Assembly: GCF_900474185.1 (NCBI RefSeq)
Contig: NZ_UCNW01000009.1
Coordinates: forward strand, 1-64,000
Length of the DNA stretch: 64,000 bases
Source: Synechococcus sp. UW69
Lineage (GTDB): Bacteria > Cyanobacteriota > Cyanobacteriia > PCC-6307 > Cyanobiaceae
Direction: 5' to 3'
The stretch's first letter is position 1; each line of letters starts with the position of its first letter. The translations under genes and the position numbers were made by a program. Below, piece after piece: positions 29,761-40,429 of the stretch. The notes beneath the pieces were generated by a model that saw nothing but the letters and a program-made list of their open reading frames with translations, made no database searches and was not told where the DNA came from.

Positions 29761-30711
29761 TCAATTCTGGGACGGCTGCGCCGCCTGCAGGCTTCCCGCC
29801 CAGTGAAGCTTGTGCGACAGCGTTCTGTAATAGGAGGGACTTTGATTCAGCAGCACCATCAGGGCATGGTGACGCGCCTGCTGAACGACACAGCACTCGC
29901 CTGGTTCCAGAACTGTGCAGCCCACACCGTCCTTCCAGAGCTTGATGCGGTGATCGCCGGCACCCAAGGGCCAGATCGCCAACCTTGCCCGGGGTGGCAC
30001 CACCAGCGTTCGGCTGGAAAGACTCATCGGGCAGATCGGGGCGACGATGATGGCATCAATGCCGGGATGCAGGATCGGCCCTCCCGCCGCCAGGGCGTAA
30101 CCGGTGGATCCGGTCGGCGTGGACAGGATCAGGCCATCTCCACGCACCTGGTCAACCACTTCTCCATCGATCTCCAACTCCAGGGTGCAAGTGGGCGAAA
30201 TCTCATCGCGATAGGCCCTCAGATAGAAGTCGTTGAAGGCCCAGTGGTGCTCTTCGTCATCTTCCAGATCCGGCTGTTGCAACAGGCCAGGGGACGCCGT
30301 TCGTTCTTCAGCGGAGCGGCGATCGACCATGGCCTGAAGCATCATGCGCCGTTCGATCGCGAACTGATCGTCCTGAAGTCGCTGCCAGATCTGATCGCCA
30401 CGCAACACCCGGCGATCGTGGGTGAGAAAGCCCAGATGGCCTCCCACATTGATGCTCAGGATCGGAATGTCATGCACCGCAAGATGGCGGGCAGCCCCAA
30501 GAACCGTGCCATCCCCGCCCAGCACCAGAGCGAGGTCGGGCAAGGCATCTTCAACAGCCAGCAAGCCAGGGAAAGGGTTCACCCTCGGCCCTGACATCGC
30601 GGTCACAACATGTGTTCCAAGGGCTTTCAGCTCCTTGGCGCATTGGCGAGCTTCCCTCTGAGCCGGCTGACTATCGGCCCGATAGATCACCCAGACCCGA
30701 TCGAGACGCAT
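29761..30711 (-). CDS. nadK: NAD kinase
   Basis: Makes NADP+ from NAD+ and ATP or polyphosphate. The family motifs are [36 protein letters not shown] (substrate site) and [26 protein letters not shown]. 316 aa. 18 bases downstream of ndhE, so probably co-transcribed with the NDH-1 genes. Cyanobacteria usually have two NAD kinases; I cannot tell which this one is. Confidence 0.93.
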   Translation of the reverse strand: MRLDRVWVIYRADSQPAQREARQCAKELKALGTHVVTAMSGPRVNPFPGLLAVEDALPDLALVLGGDGTVLGAARHLAVHDIPILSINVGGHLGFLTHDRRVLRGDQIWQRLQDDQFAIERRMMLQAMVDRRSAEERTASPGLLQQPDLEDDEEHHWAFNDFYLRAYRDEISPTCTLELEIDGEVVDQVRGDGLILSTPTGSTGYALAAGGPILHPGIDAIIVAPICPMSLSSRTLVVPPRARLAIWPLGAGDHRIKLWKDGVGCTVLEPGECCVVQQARHHALMVLLNQSPSYYRTLSHKLHWAGSLQAAQPSQN

Positions 30712-30729
30712 GATCCAGGTGTGCGGGAA

Positions 30730-31059
30730 TTACCAGCGCAGCAGGTTGAACTGCTCCATGTCGACGGTAACGCGATTGCGATAAAGCGACAGGAGGATCG
30801 CGAGACCGACCGCAGCTTCAGCGGCAGCCACCGTGATCACAAACACAGCGAACACCTGACCTCGGATCAGATCGCCATCCACAAAGGATGAGAAGGCCAT
30901 CAGATTGATGTTCACGCCATTAAGCATCAGCTCGATGCTCATCAACACCCGAACGGCGTTGCGGCTATTGATCAGTCCCCAGACACCGATGCAGAACAAC
31001 ATTGCGGCCACCAGGAGGTAAGCCTGCAGGGAAGGAAGCGTTGAAAGGAAATCGCTCAT
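30730..31059 (-). CDS. ndhE: NDH-1 subunit 4L
   Basis: NuoK homologue, a small proton-channel subunit of NDH-1. 109 aa with three transmembrane helices. [29 protein letters not shown] carries the conserved membrane Glu, and a second Glu lies in [11 protein letters not shown]. It overlaps ndhG by one base in the order ndhA-ndhI-ndhG-ndhE. Confidence 0.95.
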   Translation of the reverse strand: MSDFLSTLPSLQAYLLVAAMLFCIGVWGLINSRNAVRVLMSIELMLNGVNINLMAFSSFVDGDLIRGQVFAVFVITVAAAEAAVGLAILLSLYRNRVTVDMEQFNLLRW

Positions 31060-31658
31060 CAGTCCGCTCGGTTCATCAGCAAGGGGGTACGGGCCTTCTC
31101 GATCAGGCCCTGGTCAGCAACTTCACCGGTGACCACATCGGTAGCCAACACATCGCGGCGGGCCAAAACGATCGCTCCGATCATGGCCATTAGCAGCAGC
31201 ACTGAAGCCACCTCAAACGGCAAGAGGTAATCAGTGAAGAGGTGTTCACCGATGCGCGCGGTGGCCTCTTCGCCCACGGCGGCGGGGCCTGGAAGCGACC
31301 AAGGCGTGGTCACTACAACGCGGACCAGCAGAGCCAGCAGACCGGCGCAGACGCCAGCTGACACCACCCGTCGGGTGGTGAGGTTGGCGATGGCCTTCAA
31401 ATCCTCCCGTTTGTTCACGAGCATGATCGCGAACAGGATCAGCACATTGATTGCCCCGACATAAACCAGGATCTGGGCAGCGGCCACGAAGCTCGCATTG
31501 AGCAGCAGATAGAGCCCTGCAACAGCTGTGAACACACCGCCAAGCAGAAAGGCGGAATAGACGATGTTGCTGAGCAGCACCACACCCAGGGCACCAACCA
31601 CCACAACGGCAGACAGCACCAGGAAACAGATCAGCTCGGTGGTGGTCGCGATGGTCAT
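31059..31658 (-). CDS. ndhG: NDH-1 subunit 6
   Basis: NuoJ homologue in the NDH-1 membrane arm. 199 aa with five hydrophobic segments. The conserved region is [55 protein letters not shown]. Overlaps ndhI by 4 bases and ndhE by 1, showing tight translational coupling. Confidence 0.95.
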   Translation of the reverse strand: MTIATTTELICFLVLSAVVVVGALGVVLLSNIVYSAFLLGGVFTAVAGLYLLLNASFVAAAQILVYVGAINVLILFAIMLVNKREDLKAIANLTTRRVVSAGVCAGLLALLVRVVVTTPWSLPGPAAVGEEATARIGEHLFTDYLLPFEVASVLLLMAMIGAIVLARRDVLATDVVTGEVADQGLIEKARTPLLMNRAD

Positions 31659-32302
31659 GCGTCGCCCTCCTTGTCCTCACTGGAGGATTGTCCCTCATCC
31701 TTGGCGGCTGGCTTCTGCGGCGGCGTGAGGGTCTCCAGAACCTGGGAGGGAAGTTGGCCGGCCCGCGGGCGATCTGCAGGCACGGTGTGTGGATCCAACT
31801 CACCTGCGGGGAGATACGCCAGCTCGCGCAATGGAATCACCGAAGGATCCGTGGTGACGCTGGTGGGTAGCCGCCCTAAAGCAACGTTGTCGTAATTGAG
31901 GCTGTGGCGATCAAACGCAGCCAGCTCATATTCCTCGGTCATCGAGAGGCAGTTGGTGGGGCAGTACTCCACGCAGTTACCGCAAAAAATACAGACGCCG
32001 AAGTCAATGGAGTAATTGCGAAGCTCCTTCTTCTTCGTGGCCTTGTTCATCACCCAATCCACCACCGGAAGGTTGATCGGACAGACCCTGACGCAAACCT
32101 CGCAAGCGATGCACTTATCGAATTCATAGTGAATTCGACCCCGATAACGCTCGGAGGGAATGAGCTTCTCGTAGGGGTACTGCACCGTGACCGGACGGCG
32201 CTGCATGTGGTCAAACGTGACCGAAAATCCTTGGGCCAGATTCCGGGCTGCATCGACCGCATCCCGGGTGTAATCACCGACCTGTTTGAGGAAGCCGAAC
32301 AT
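31655..32302 (-). CDS. ndhI: NDH-1 subunit I (2x[4Fe-4S])
   Basis: Electron-carrying subunit of NDH-1. Two [4Fe-4S] motifs are present: [12 protein letters not shown] and [13 protein letters not shown] take the ATG at 32302 ([11 protein letters not shown]) because the upstream frame to 32341 is not family-like. 215 aa. The C-terminus is a Pro- and Lys/Glu-rich tail longer than in NuoI, as in other cyanobacteria. Confidence 0.95.
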   Translation of the reverse strand: MFGFLKQVGDYTRDAVDAARNLAQGFSVTFDHMQRRPVTVQYPYEKLIPSERYRGRIHYEFDKCIACEVCVRVCPINLPVVDWVMNKATKKKELRNYSIDFGVCIFCGNCVEYCPTNCLSMTEEYELAAFDRHSLNYDNVALGRLPTSVTTDPSVIPLRELAYLPAGELDPHTVPADRPRAGQLPSQVLETLTPPQKPAAKDEGQSSSEDKEGDA

Positions 32303-32361
32303 GGTCTGAAGGGGAGAGAACGAAGCTGAGCCGGAGTGCAATGAATGCTAGGTAGTAAAAC

Positions 32362-33483
32362 CTAGCCACCGAACGCAACAGGGAAGGCGAGCTTGAGGGC
32401 CGCAGTCACCAGGAGATTGACCAAGGACAGGGGCAGCAGGAACTTCCAGCCCAGGTCCAGCAGCTGGTCAATGCGCACGCGGGGCGTTGTCCAGCGCAGC
32501 AGGATGGCCACAAACACCAGCAGATAGGCCTTCAGCACAGTCATCACAATGCCGACAGCACCAGTAATGACCTGCACCACTGGGGCGTCAATGGGCTGAT
32601 GAAGCCAGTCGGCCAGCCACTCGACGGGAATTGGGAAACCCCAACCACCCAGATAGAGGACGCTGACCAGAATGGCGGAGAGCACCAAATTGATGTACCC
32701 GGCCAGATAGAAGAGGGCAAACTTCATGCCCGCGTATTCGGTCTGGTAACCGGCAACCAACTCTTCTTCGGCTTCAGGGAGGTCGAACGGAAGCCGCTCG
32801 CACTCAGCCAGGGCACAAATCCAGAAGATCAGGAAACCCACCGGCTGACGCCAAATGTTCCAGCTGAGGATGCCTGCTCCGGTCTGCTGATCAACGATGT
32901 CGACGGTGCTCAGCGAGTTGGTCATCATCACCACGGCCAGCACAGCTAAAGCCAGGGGGATCTCGTAGCTGATCGACTGCGCTGCGGCCCTTAGACCGCC
33001 GAGAAGGGAATACTTGTTATTCGAGGCATAACCGCTCATCAGCAGACCGATGGGCTGAATGCTGCTGAAGGCAATCCAAAGGAAAATGCCCACGCCCACG
33101 TTGCTGATCAGCAGGTTCTGGCCGAAGGGGATGATCAACCAGGAGATGATCACCGGCACCACCACCAGAATCGGGCCAAGGGTGAACAGCAGGCTGTCGG
33201 CCCGCGCCGGAATGATGTCTTCCTTGACCAGAAGCTTGAGGCCATCGGCCAGAGGCTGAAGCACGCCGAGGGCACCGGCGTACTGAGGTCCGATCCGTTG
33301 CTGAACGGCGGCCGAAATCTTGCGTTCCAACCAAACCGACACGAGCACACCCACCACTGCAGCCACCAGGACCAGCAGCATGGGCAGTGGCAGCCAGAGC
33401 AGTCTCGCCACCTCTGGAGAGAGGCCTAAACCTTGCAGCGCCTGGCTAAAGCTCAATTCCAGGTCAAGTCCCGGACTCACCAT
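32362..33483 (-). CDS. ndhA: NDH-1 subunit 1
   Basis: NuoH homologue at the quinone-binding junction of NDH-1. 373 aa with about eight transmembrane helices. Signatures are [38 protein letters not shown] and [25 protein letters not shown]. First of ndhAIGE; it starts 24 bases after the gltA stop. Confidence 0.95.
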   Translation of the reverse strand: MVSPGLDLELSFSQALQGLGLSPEVARLLWLPLPMLLVLVAAVVGVLVSVWLERKISAAVQQRIGPQYAGALGVLQPLADGLKLLVKEDIIPARADSLLFTLGPILVVVPVIISWLIIPFGQNLLISNVGVGIFLWIAFSSIQPIGLLMSGYASNNKYSLLGGLRAAAQSISYEIPLALAVLAVVMMTNSLSTVDIVDQQTGAGILSWNIWRQPVGFLIFWICALAECERLPFDLPEAEEELVAGYQTEYAGMKFALFYLAGYINLVLSAILVSVLYLGGWGFPIPVEWLADWLHQPIDAPVVQVITGAVGIVMTVLKAYLLVFVAILLRWTTPRVRIDQLLDLGWKFLLPLSLVNLLVTAALKLAFPVAFGG

Positions 33484-33507
33484 GGTGTCGACGGAAGTGG
33501 GTGCAAC

Positions 33508-34701
33508 TTAGGCGGCCGGAGCCGAAACTCGCTCCTCGATGGGCATCCAGGAGCGTGGCTGTGAGCCGGAATAGATCTGCGAGGGCCGAAAAATCCGGTT
33601 CGCCCCCAGCTGCTCACGCCAATGGGCCAGCCAGCCGGCGACCCTGGCGATCGCGAAGACTGGCGTGAACAGATCCCTGGGAATACCGAGCTTGCGGTAA
33701 ACGAGCCCGGAATAGAAATCCACGTTGGGATAGATGCCTTTCGGGCCGAGCCGGGATTCCGCTTCCTGCTCAATCGCCCGGGCCACGTCGTAGAGGTCGT
33801 CATGGCCAAAGCTGTCAAACATCTCCTCAACCAGCGACTGAAGGATCACAGCGCGGGGATCTTTGACCTTGTACTCACGGTGGCCGAAACCCATCACCTT
33901 CCGCTTCGACGCGACGGCATCGTCGAGGAAGGCGCCGGCGTTTGCAGGGCTTCCAACTTGCTCCAGCATGGCGAGAACATCTTCATTGGCCCCGCCGTGA
34001 AGCGGTCCCGCCAGGGTGCCGACTGCAGAGGCCACCACGGCATAGGGATCCGTCAGGGTGCTGGCGGTGACACGGGCACTGAAGGTGCTCGCATTGAGGC
34101 TGTGCTCGGCATGAAGCATCAAACAGCGATCAAAAATCCGCGCCGCCAGGGGATCAGGCTCCCGCTCCGTGAGCATGTACAGGAAATTGGCGGAATAGGC
34201 CAGATCATCCCGAGGCTGAATCGGATCCTGGCCTTTGCGAATCAACTGAAACGCCGCCACCATCGTCGGGATCTTGGCAATCAGACGCACCACCGCGTCA
34301 TAGATGTATTGCGGGTCGTCAATGGCCCGCCGGGAATAAAACAGGCCGAGGGATGCTGCACTCGATTGCAGGGCATCCATCGGATGGCCGCTGGCCGGGA
34401 AGCACTTCATCATGTCCCGCACCCGGAAGCTGACACGCCGGTGCATCTGCACCGCGTGCTCAAACTTCGCCAACTGATCGCGGCTCGGCAGCTCTCCCCA
34501 GATCAGCAGGTAGGCCGTCTCCAGAAAGCTGCTGTTGGCTGCCAGATCCTGCATCGGGTAGCCGCGATAGGTGAGCAGCCCCTGGTCTCCATCGATATCG
34601 CAGATGGCCGACTGGGTCGCCGGAACACCGTCGAGGCCTGGCCGCAGTTCGATCCCGGTCCGCGCATGGCGCAGGTCTCCTGTCTGCTGCTGGGCCAACA
34701 C
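33508..34701 (-). CDS. gltA: Citrate synthase
   Basis: Condenses acetyl-CoA and oxaloacetate to citrate, the entry to the incomplete or branched cyanobacterial TCA route to 2-oxoglutarate. Catalytic motifs are AEHSLNASTFSARV (His), GPLHGGANEDVL (His) and GFGHREYKVKDPRA, with the catalytic Asp in YPNVDFYSG. 397 aa, the short dimeric type. It sits between sixA (13 bases upstream) and ndhA. Confidence 0.93.
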   Translation of the reverse strand: MLAQQQTGDLRHARTGIELRPGLDGVPATQSAICDIDGDQGLLTYRGYPMQDLAANSSFLETAYLLIWGELPSRDQLAKFEHAVQMHRRVSFRVRDMMKCFPASGHPMDALQSSAASLGLFYSRRAIDDPQYIYDAVVRLIAKIPTMVAAFQLIRKGQDPIQPRDDLAYSANFLYMLTEREPDPLAARIFDRCLMLHAEHSLNASTFSARVTASTLTDPYAVVASAVGTLAGPLHGGANEDVLAMLEQVGSPANAGAFLDDAVASKRKVMGFGHREYKVKDPRAVILQSLVEEMFDSFGHDDLYDVARAIEQEAESRLGPKGIYPNVDFYSGLVYRKLGIPRDLFTPVFAIARVAGWLAHWREQLGANRIFRPSQIYSGSQPRSWMPIEERVSAPAA

Positions 34702-34714
34702 CTGAATGCCTCTA

Positions 34715-35200
34715 TCAGCAACCTAAATCGTCAATCAACAGTGCCGGGCGAAGCAAGGTCTGCAACTGCCACTGGCCCGCCGAACAATGCAGCTGGATCA
34801 CGCCGGCTTTCTTCAATAGCAGGCCACCAGGGGGACACCCCAGAAGCATGCAGGCCAGATCTCCAAGATCCGGCTCATGGCCCACCAGGCCGAGCCGTCC
34901 ATCGACCGAGCTCAGCAGCGTTTCAAGGGCCCCTCCTGGTTTGAGGCGTTCATCCACCGCAAGGCCTGAGGCGAGCCCTGCCTCTAGGGCCAGTTCCGCC
35001 GTTTGCCGTGCCCTGCGGTAGGGACTGGACAACAGGCGATCCAGCCTCAGCCCCCGTCGCACCAAGGCTGCCATCACCATTTGCGTGCGCTGACGCCCAG
35101 CTGCGGTGAGGGGGCGATCCGGATGATCCCGCCCCGCCTGGCGGGGTTCTGCGATGCCATGCCGCAGCAGAACCAGTTCAGCCGAGTTCGAGGCGGGCAT
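34715..35200 (-). CDS. sixA: Phosphohistidine phosphatase SixA family
   Basis: Histidine-phosphatase superfamily member, 161 aa. The N-terminal LVLLRHGIAEP holds the RHG catalytic His, SPYRRARQTAELA the second Arg region, and LVGHEPDLGDLA the distal His. SixA dephosphorylates phospho-His on signalling or PTS phosphocarriers in E. coli; the cyanobacterial partner is unknown. It overlaps the DUF3352 gene by 23 bases. Confidence 0.85.
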   Translation of the reverse strand: MPASNSAELVLLRHGIAEPRQAGRDHPDRPLTAAGRQRTQMVMAALVRRGLRLDRLLSSPYRRARQTAELALEAGLASGLAVDERLKPGGALETLLSSVDGRLGLVGHEPDLGDLACMLLGCPPGGLLLKKAGVIQLHCSAGQWQLQTLLRPALLIDDLGC

Positions 35201-36758
35201 GCAAAGGAATCTCGGTGCCGCTCTGCTCCAGACGATCAGCGTCGACGGCGAACGCCAGACCCCGGACCTGGTCCTGCAAGGGCCGACCGGCCATCACCTG
35301 CAGCAGCCCCCACGGCCGCCATTGCCCCAAAAGTGATCGAGCCGGGGCATCCGCCAAAAGAAGAGCCTGCACGGGTTGGGAGGCCGATGCGAGCTCCTGC
35401 CACTGGTTCACGCGAGGCTGAAGGGCACGGCCGTTCTGGCGCTGCGCCAGAGCCATCAACGACTCACCCCACCAGTTCAGAGAGGACGAGCTGACCTGAG
35501 CCACGGCCAGCTGGGCATCCACTCCAGGCTGGCGTCCCCGCTGGCGAACAAGACGCGTCCACACACTCAAGACCTCACCATCTCCGTCCAGCTCAGACCG
35601 GGTCAGGCCTTGCTCCTGCAGACGTGCATCCACCGCATCCCTGGCGGGACTTTGAGAGCGCGTGGCCAAGAGCCAGCCCTCGGACTGGTCTTGCCAGAGG
35701 AGAGGGCCGTCATCGGACTGAACAACAGCATCTGCAGCCGGCTGGTCCCGCAACTGCTGCGCGAGAACCGGGCCGAACCACTGGGCCAGCGGATGGCTTT
35801 CGCCCGGATCCAACAGACGTGCTGGACTTTGCAGCTGCGCCAGCCAACGGCCATGTCCACCAGCCGAGGCGGTCAGATCCGTCAGGTCAGGCCATGGGGC
35901 GGAAGCAATAGTTTGCTGGAACCCGAGTCGCCCATCCACCGCCAGGGTCGAACCCTCCGGCCGAAGCGAAGCCACAAGGCCGTTCAGATCCTCGCGTTGG
36001 GCCACCACCTCAGGAAACTGCAACCAATGCTGAAGGGCGTGTGGCGATGCCGTCAGCAGCGCCACACCCTCACCGAGATCAGCGACCTGACGCTGCAGAC
36101 GTTCATCCCCCAGCTGATGCTGATCCGGAAGCTGGGAGACATCGAGGGCCTGCTCCAGCACGCCCCGGCCTGAGGCCACCAAGAGCAGATCGTCATCGAT
36201 CAAGGCCGTGGCCAGAGGTTGGGGGTCATGCCCCACCAAGGCCCCCTGGCCGCTGATCACACCGATGCCGCGGTAACTGCTGATCTGCAGATCGGTGCCC
36301 GCCAGGCTGCGGGTCTGCCAGAACCGTTGCAAGAAGCGCCTGGCGCCATCGTCATCCCGACTGGTCAAGGCCAGAACCCAGCCGGCGCTGGAGGCCCCAT
36401 CGGTGAGGGTGAGACTGACTTCCTCGCCAAGCCAGGGCTCCAGCTCAAGACCGAACTGCAGGCCCGCCAAGGCGAAGACCCCCTCACGCCACTGCCGTGC
36501 ACCATCGCGGGCATCGCGGCGTTCCGAGGCGGGGGCGACGGCCTGGGCATAGGCAGGCAGACGCCTGGGATCAGCCAGCCAGTGCAGGGATAAATCGGCA
36601 TCCCTCGGCACAAAGCGAGCCGCCCGGGGCAGACGCAAAGGCTGCTCAGCCAGGTGAAGGGGGCTCTGGCGATCCATGGTCCAAAGCAGACCAGCAGCCA
36701 GAAGAAGCAGCGACAGCAGCACAGCGCCGGCAGCGCTGAGGAAGGGGCGGGCCTTCAT
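35178..36758 (-). CDS. DUF3352 exported or membrane-anchored protein
   Basis: 526 aa from the ATG at 36758 (MKARPFLSAAGAVLLSLLLLAAGLLW), which gives an N-terminal membrane anchor or signal. The frame continues upstream to an ATG at 36794 and beyond, but those residues look unconserved. The body resembles cyanobacterial DUF3352 proteins: ARFVPRDADLSLHW near the start and long alternating strand/helix segments such as LLLVASGRGVLEQAL. The function is unknown. First gene of the reverse-strand run into sixA and gltA; divergent from the rhodanese gene. Confidence 0.7.
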   Translation of the reverse strand: MKARPFLSAAGAVLLSLLLLAAGLLWTMDRQSPLHLAEQPLRLPRAARFVPRDADLSLHWLADPRRLPAYAQAVAPASERRDARDGARQWREGVFALAGLQFGLELEPWLGEEVSLTLTDGASSAGWVLALTSRDDDGARRFLQRFWQTRSLAGTDLQISSYRGIGVISGQGALVGHDPQPLATALIDDDLLLVASGRGVLEQALDVSQLPDQHQLGDERLQRQVADLGEGVALLTASPHALQHWLQFPEVVAQREDLNGLVASLRPEGSTLAVDGRLGFQQTIASAPWPDLTDLTASAGGHGRWLAQLQSPARLLDPGESHPLAQWFGPVLAQQLRDQPAADAVVQSDDGPLLWQDQSEGWLLATRSQSPARDAVDARLQEQGLTRSELDGDGEVLSVWTRLVRQRGRQPGVDAQLAVAQVSSSSLNWWGESLMALAQRQNGRALQPRVNQWQELASASQPVQALLLADAPARSLLGQWRPWGLLQVMAGRPLQDQVRGLAFAVDADRLEQSGTEIPLHARLELG

Positions 36759-36811
36759 GGGCCGGCGTTCTCGGATCCCTTCATCTTTGTCCATCAACGC
36801 AGAATGGCGCC

Positions 36812-37165
36812 ATGGGCCAATCCCAACCACAACCAATCCAAGCCTCCGAATTGCAGAAGTGGCTGCAAAGTGAGCAGCCTTCACCCCAGCTGGTGGATGT
36901 GCGTGAGGCGGCTGAGCTCGCGATCGCACCTTTCCCCGGCGCAGTTCTGCACCGACCCCTAAGCCAATCCAATGAATGGCTCACGACGCTGCAAGCTGAC
37001 CTCAAACCCGATCAAGCGGTGGTGGTGGTTTGCCATGCAGGCGTTCGCAGCTACCACTTCGGCCTGTGGCTGCTGGACCAGCCCTGGGGCCTCGAGGTAT
37101 GGAACCTTGAGGGAGGAATTGATGCCTGGAGCCTGCAGGTGGATCCCAGCGTTCCCCGCTACTGA
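36812..37165 (+). CDS. Rhodanese-domain protein
   Basis: 117 aa, a single rhodanese domain. LVDVREAAELAIAPFPGA is the N-terminal strand, and the active loop VVCHAGVRSYHFGLWL provides the catalytic Cys; the end WNLEGGIDAW is typical. It could carry persulfide sulfur. The stop overlaps the hrcA start by one base (TGATG), suggesting co-translation. Confidence 0.88.
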   Translation: MGQSQPQPIQASELQKWLQSEQPSPQLVDVREAAELAIAPFPGAVLHRPLSQSNEWLTTLQADLKPDQAVVVVCHAGVRSYHFGLWLLDQPWGLEVWNLEGGIDAWSLQVDPSVPRY

Positions 37166-38142
37166 TGAGCAAGCCCCTGTCCCTTCGGCAAGAACAGGTG
37201 CTTCAGGCGACGGTGCACCATTACGTCGACACCATGGAGCCGGTGGGAAGCCGCACCCTGGTGCAACGCTTCGGCATCCCCGCCAGCTCAGCCACCGTTC
37301 GCTCCGCCATGGGAGCTCTGGAACGTCGTGGTCTGCTGCATCAACCACACACCTCAGCCGGACGCATTCCCAGTCCGATGGGATACCGGCACTACGTGAA
37401 TGCTTTGCTGCCGGAACCCGGCGTTGCCGTTCAGCACCTGGAACGGGAGCTCACGGGCCTGAGCCTGCGCTGGGCGGGTCTCGATGACCTGCTGATGCAT
37501 CTGGCACGGCGACTGACGGATTTCACCGGTCTGATGAGCCTGATCACCCAACCTCAGCAGGAGAACCGCCAACTGGAGACGATCCGTCTGGTGCCGAGTG
37601 GTGATCGACTGCTGGTGATGCTGGTAGAAGCCAATGGCAGCGCAAGCCATCTCAACCTGCGCCTGCCGCACGGCGCCGAAGCCGAGCTCACAGCGATGGA
37701 ACGCTGGGCGTCGGCGCAGCTCGAAGAGGGCGACCTGAACTGGGAGGCACTACCCAGGCAGTTGCAACGCAGCGGCGCTGTGCTGCGCAGCGCCCTCGAC
37801 CAGCCCACCCCCACCATCAACCCCACGTCTGTTGTGGTGCATGGCCTCTCCAGGCTGGTGAGCGAACCGGAATTTGAAAGCACGGCAAGCCTTCGACCGC
37901 TGCTGGAACTGATCGACGAAGAACCCTGCACCTTGATCAGTCGCGGTGCATCCGCACGGGTGTGGATCGGCGACGAGCATCCGCAGCCTGCGTTGGAGGC
38001 GTGTGCGGTGGTTCAAGCCCCCTATCGCTGCAACGAGGGGCTCGGGCACGTGGCCCTCGTGGGTCCCATGCGCATGGCCTACGCCACGGCACGCGCTGCG
38101 GTGCAGCGCGTAGCCCGACATCTTGAGTTGCTGCTGGCTTGA
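37165..38142 (+). CDS. hrcA: Heat-inducible transcription repressor HrcA
   Basis: Repressor of groESL through CIRCE operators in cyanobacteria. 325 aa. The winged-helix start LSLRQEQVLQATVHHYVDTMEPVGSRTL and the block SSATVRSAMGALERRGLLHQPHTSAGRIPSPMGYRHYV are diagnostic. I saw no CIRCE inverted repeat in this window. Convergent with trpB, with a 10-base gap. Confidence 0.93.
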   Translation: MSKPLSLRQEQVLQATVHHYVDTMEPVGSRTLVQRFGIPASSATVRSAMGALERRGLLHQPHTSAGRIPSPMGYRHYVNALLPEPGVAVQHLERELTGLSLRWAGLDDLLMHLARRLTDFTGLMSLITQPQQENRQLETIRLVPSGDRLLVMLVEANGSASHLNLRLPHGAEAELTAMERWASAQLEEGDLNWEALPRQLQRSGAVLRSALDQPTPTINPTSVVVHGLSRLVSEPEFESTASLRPLLELIDEEPCTLISRGASARVWIGDEHPQPALEACAVVQAPYRCNEGLGHVALVGPMRMAYATARAAVQRVARHLELLLA

Positions 38143-38152
38143 TACCTGAGCT

Positions 38153-39409
38153 TTAAAGCTGATCCCCCAGCTTCTCGGCCACGGTGTTGACGTCCTTGTC
38201 GCCTCGGCCGGAGCAGTTGATCACCACTTCGGTGCCCTCGGCCAGGGTTGGGCAGAGCTGCTCCAGCCAAGCGAAGGCATGAGCGGTTTCCAGGGCCGGA
38301 ATGATTCCCTCCAGCTCACTAACCAACCGCAGGGCATCCAGGGCCTGCAGATCGGTGACGGCCGCATATTCCGCCCGGCCGATTTCACGCAGGTAGCTGT
38401 GCTCAGGGCCAACACCGGGATAATCGAGACCAGCGGAGATGGAGTGAGCCTCCATCACCTGGCCGTCGCCGTCCTGCAACAACAGGCTCATGGCGCCATG
38501 AAGGACGCCGGCACGGCCTTCGGTGATCGTTGCGGCGTGGCGGCCTGTCGCCACGCCATCGCCGGCGGCCTCAACGCCGATCAGACGAACAGAGGTGTCC
38601 TGAACGAAGGGATGGAACAGGCCCATGGCATTGGAGCCACCACCCACACAGGCCATCAACACATCCGGCAGCCGTCCGAAGGCCTCCTGACACTGCTGCT
38701 TGGACTCTTCACCAATCACCGCGTGGAAATCCCTCACCAACATTGGATAGGGATGCGGGCCAGCGACGGAGCCAAGGATGTAGTGGGTGGACTCGACGTT
38801 GGTCACCCAGTCGCGGATGGCTTCACTAGTGGCGTCCTTAAGGGTGGCGGTGCCCGCCGTCACCGGTTGCACCGTGGCGCCCAGCAAGCGCATGCGAAAC
38901 ACGTTGAGGGCCTGGCGGCGCATGTCTTCGGCGCCCATATAGATCACGCACTCGAGACCGAAGCGCGCGCAGACCGTGGCCGTAGCGACGCCGTGCTGGC
39001 CCGCACCGGTCTCAGCAATGATCCGCTTCTTGCCCATGCGCAGCGCCAGCAGGGCCTGCCCCAGAGCGTTGTTGATCTTGTGCGCCCCGGTGTGGTTGAG
39101 ATCTTCTCGCTTGAGCCAAATGCGGGGACCACCGTCGGAGCGGCGGTAATGGGCGGTGAGACGCTCAGCCTCGTAGAGCGGTGTCGCCCGACCGACGTAG
39201 TTCTTCAGCAGGCGGTTGAGCTCAGCCGTGAAGGCCGGATCATTCCAGGCCTGGGCGGCCGCCTGCTCCAACTCCGCCAAAGCCGGCATCAGGGTTTCAG
39301 GCACGTACTGCCCACCGAATCGGCCAAAGCGCCCATGGGCGCCGGGACGAACCGCCGGCTGCAAGCTGGAGGGATCCGGAGTGCTGGCGTTGGGCAAAGT
39401 GCTGGTCAC
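38153..39409 (-). CDS. trpB: Tryptophan synthase beta chain
   Basis: PLP enzyme joining indole and serine. The PLP Lys is in [50 protein letters not shown] and the phosphate-binding [10 protein letters not shown] are also present. 418 aa, the trpB1 type. It stands alone, with trpA not adjacent. Confidence 0.96.
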   Translation of the reverse strand: MTSTLPNASTPDPSSLQPAVRPGAHGRFGRFGGQYVPETLMPALAELEQAAAQAWNDPAFTAELNRLLKNYVGRATPLYEAERLTAHYRRSDGGPRIWLKREDLNHTGAHKINNALGQALLALRMGKKRIIAETGAGQHGVATATVCARFGLECVIYMGAEDMRRQALNVFRMRLLGATVQPVTAGTATLKDATSEAIRDWVTNVESTHYILGSVAGPHPYPMLVRDFHAVIGEESKQQCQEAFGRLPDVLMACVGGGSNAMGLFHPFVQDTSVRLIGVEAAGDGVATGRHAATITEGRAGVLHGAMSLLLQDGDGQVMEAHSISAGLDYPGVGPEHSYLREIGRAEYAAVTDLQALDALRLVSELEGIIPALETAHAFAWLEQLCPTLAEGTEVVINCSGRGDKDVNTVAEKLGDQL

Positions 39410-39431
39410 GGATCGACGTTGGAGCGTCGGC

Positions 39432-40406
39432 TCAGCGTAAGCAGGCGATCACACGGTGCCGTGGGTCGCAGGCACGGATGCTGGGATTCCGGAACCCGGC
39501 CTCCTGCAACGCTGCGGGCAGATCCAGGGCGAAGTACTGCTCAATGAAGGGCTCTGTGCTCTTGAGCAGCGTGGCCACCGGCGCCGGCAAGCGCTGCAGC
39601 ACCGAGGAGCCGGGGTCCTGGTCCACCATCAGCAAAACACCACCGGGCCGCAGCAGTCGGGCCGCTTCGGCCAGGACCGCAAGGGTCGCCCCCTGGGGGA
39701 GCTCATGGCAGACGAACTGCAGGCTGACCAGATCAACGGAACCCGAGGCCAGCCCAGTGGCTTCGGCGGCGGCATGGCGCCAGTCGTGCACAAGGCCCTG
39801 GGGGTCACGCACGCGGGCCACCGACAGCATCTCTGGCGACAAATCCAGGCCGATCAGCGTCGGAGGGTGCGCAGAGCTGGCTGCGGAACGGGCGTTCAGC
39901 CAGCGGGCCAGGGCCTGGGTGCTCACCCCGACGGAACAGCCCAGATCCACGACACGGTCGATCGAGGCGGGGAGCAACGGTTCCGCCACAGCATGAATGG
40001 CATCGCGGAGCCGTGCCTGAGCCTCGGCAGGCATCAGCTGCTCCTCCGGCCACACCCGCAGAGCCATGGCATCGGTGGCCTGCTCGGCTTCAGCGGCAGC
40101 CTGCCAGCAGAGGTTGCCCTGCTCATAGGCATGGAATCGAGACAGGTAATAGGCCGGCGGGGTGAGGCCTGCCGTAGTGCTGGCAGCGAGCAACGGTTCT
40201 GCCGCCTGCTGCAGCTCCTTGCGTCGGGCCCGCCAAGGAATGCCGTTACTCTCAGCCGTGCGAATGATCAGCTGCCGCGCCTGGAAGAACAGGGGACGAC
40301 GCAGCAGGCCGATACCGATCAAAGCCTCGATCAGACGGCCGAGGCCGCGGCTGGAATCGGCCCAGCGAGGTGTTGTTGTGAGCGCAGCATGGGTGGTCAT
40401 CGACAA
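39432..40406 (-). CDS. Class I SAM-dependent methyltransferase
   Basis: 324 aa. A helical N-terminal extension of about 140 residues precedes a Rossmann methyltransferase domain with [18 protein letters not shown] (motif I), [11 protein letters not shown] and a motif resembling [32 protein letters not shown] is motif VI-like. Substrate unknown. Its start overlaps the SUI1 frame of the other strand only if the most upstream SUI1 start is used. Confidence 0.78.
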   Translation of the reverse strand: MSMTTHAALTTTPRWADSSRGLGRLIEALIGIGLLRRPLFFQARQLIIRTAESNGIPWRARRKELQQAAEPLLAASTTAGLTPPAYYLSRFHAYEQGNLCWQAAAEAEQATDAMALRVWPEEQLMPAEAQARLRDAIHAVAEPLLPASIDRVVDLGCSVGVSTQALARWLNARSAASSAHPPTLIGLDLSPEMLSVARVRDPQGLVHDWRHAAAEATGLASGSVDLVSLQFVCHELPQGATLAVLAEAARLLRPGGVLLMVDQDPGSSVLQRLPAPVATLLKSTEPFIEQYFALDLPAALQEAGFRNPSIRACDPRHRVIACLR

Positions 40407-40429
40407 TGCATCTCGATTGCGACGGGTGG

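Noticed and set aside
33622-34944. 440-codon open frame on the forward strand
   Set aside because: Antisense to gltA and sixA, with no recognisable motif; a by-product of high GC content.
37100-38150. CIRCE operator for HrcA
   Set aside because: No TTAGCACTC/GAGTGCTAA inverted repeat was found near hrcA or elsewhere in the window.
38279-39547. 422-codon open frame on the forward strand
   Set aside because: Antisense to trpB, whose motifs are unambiguous.
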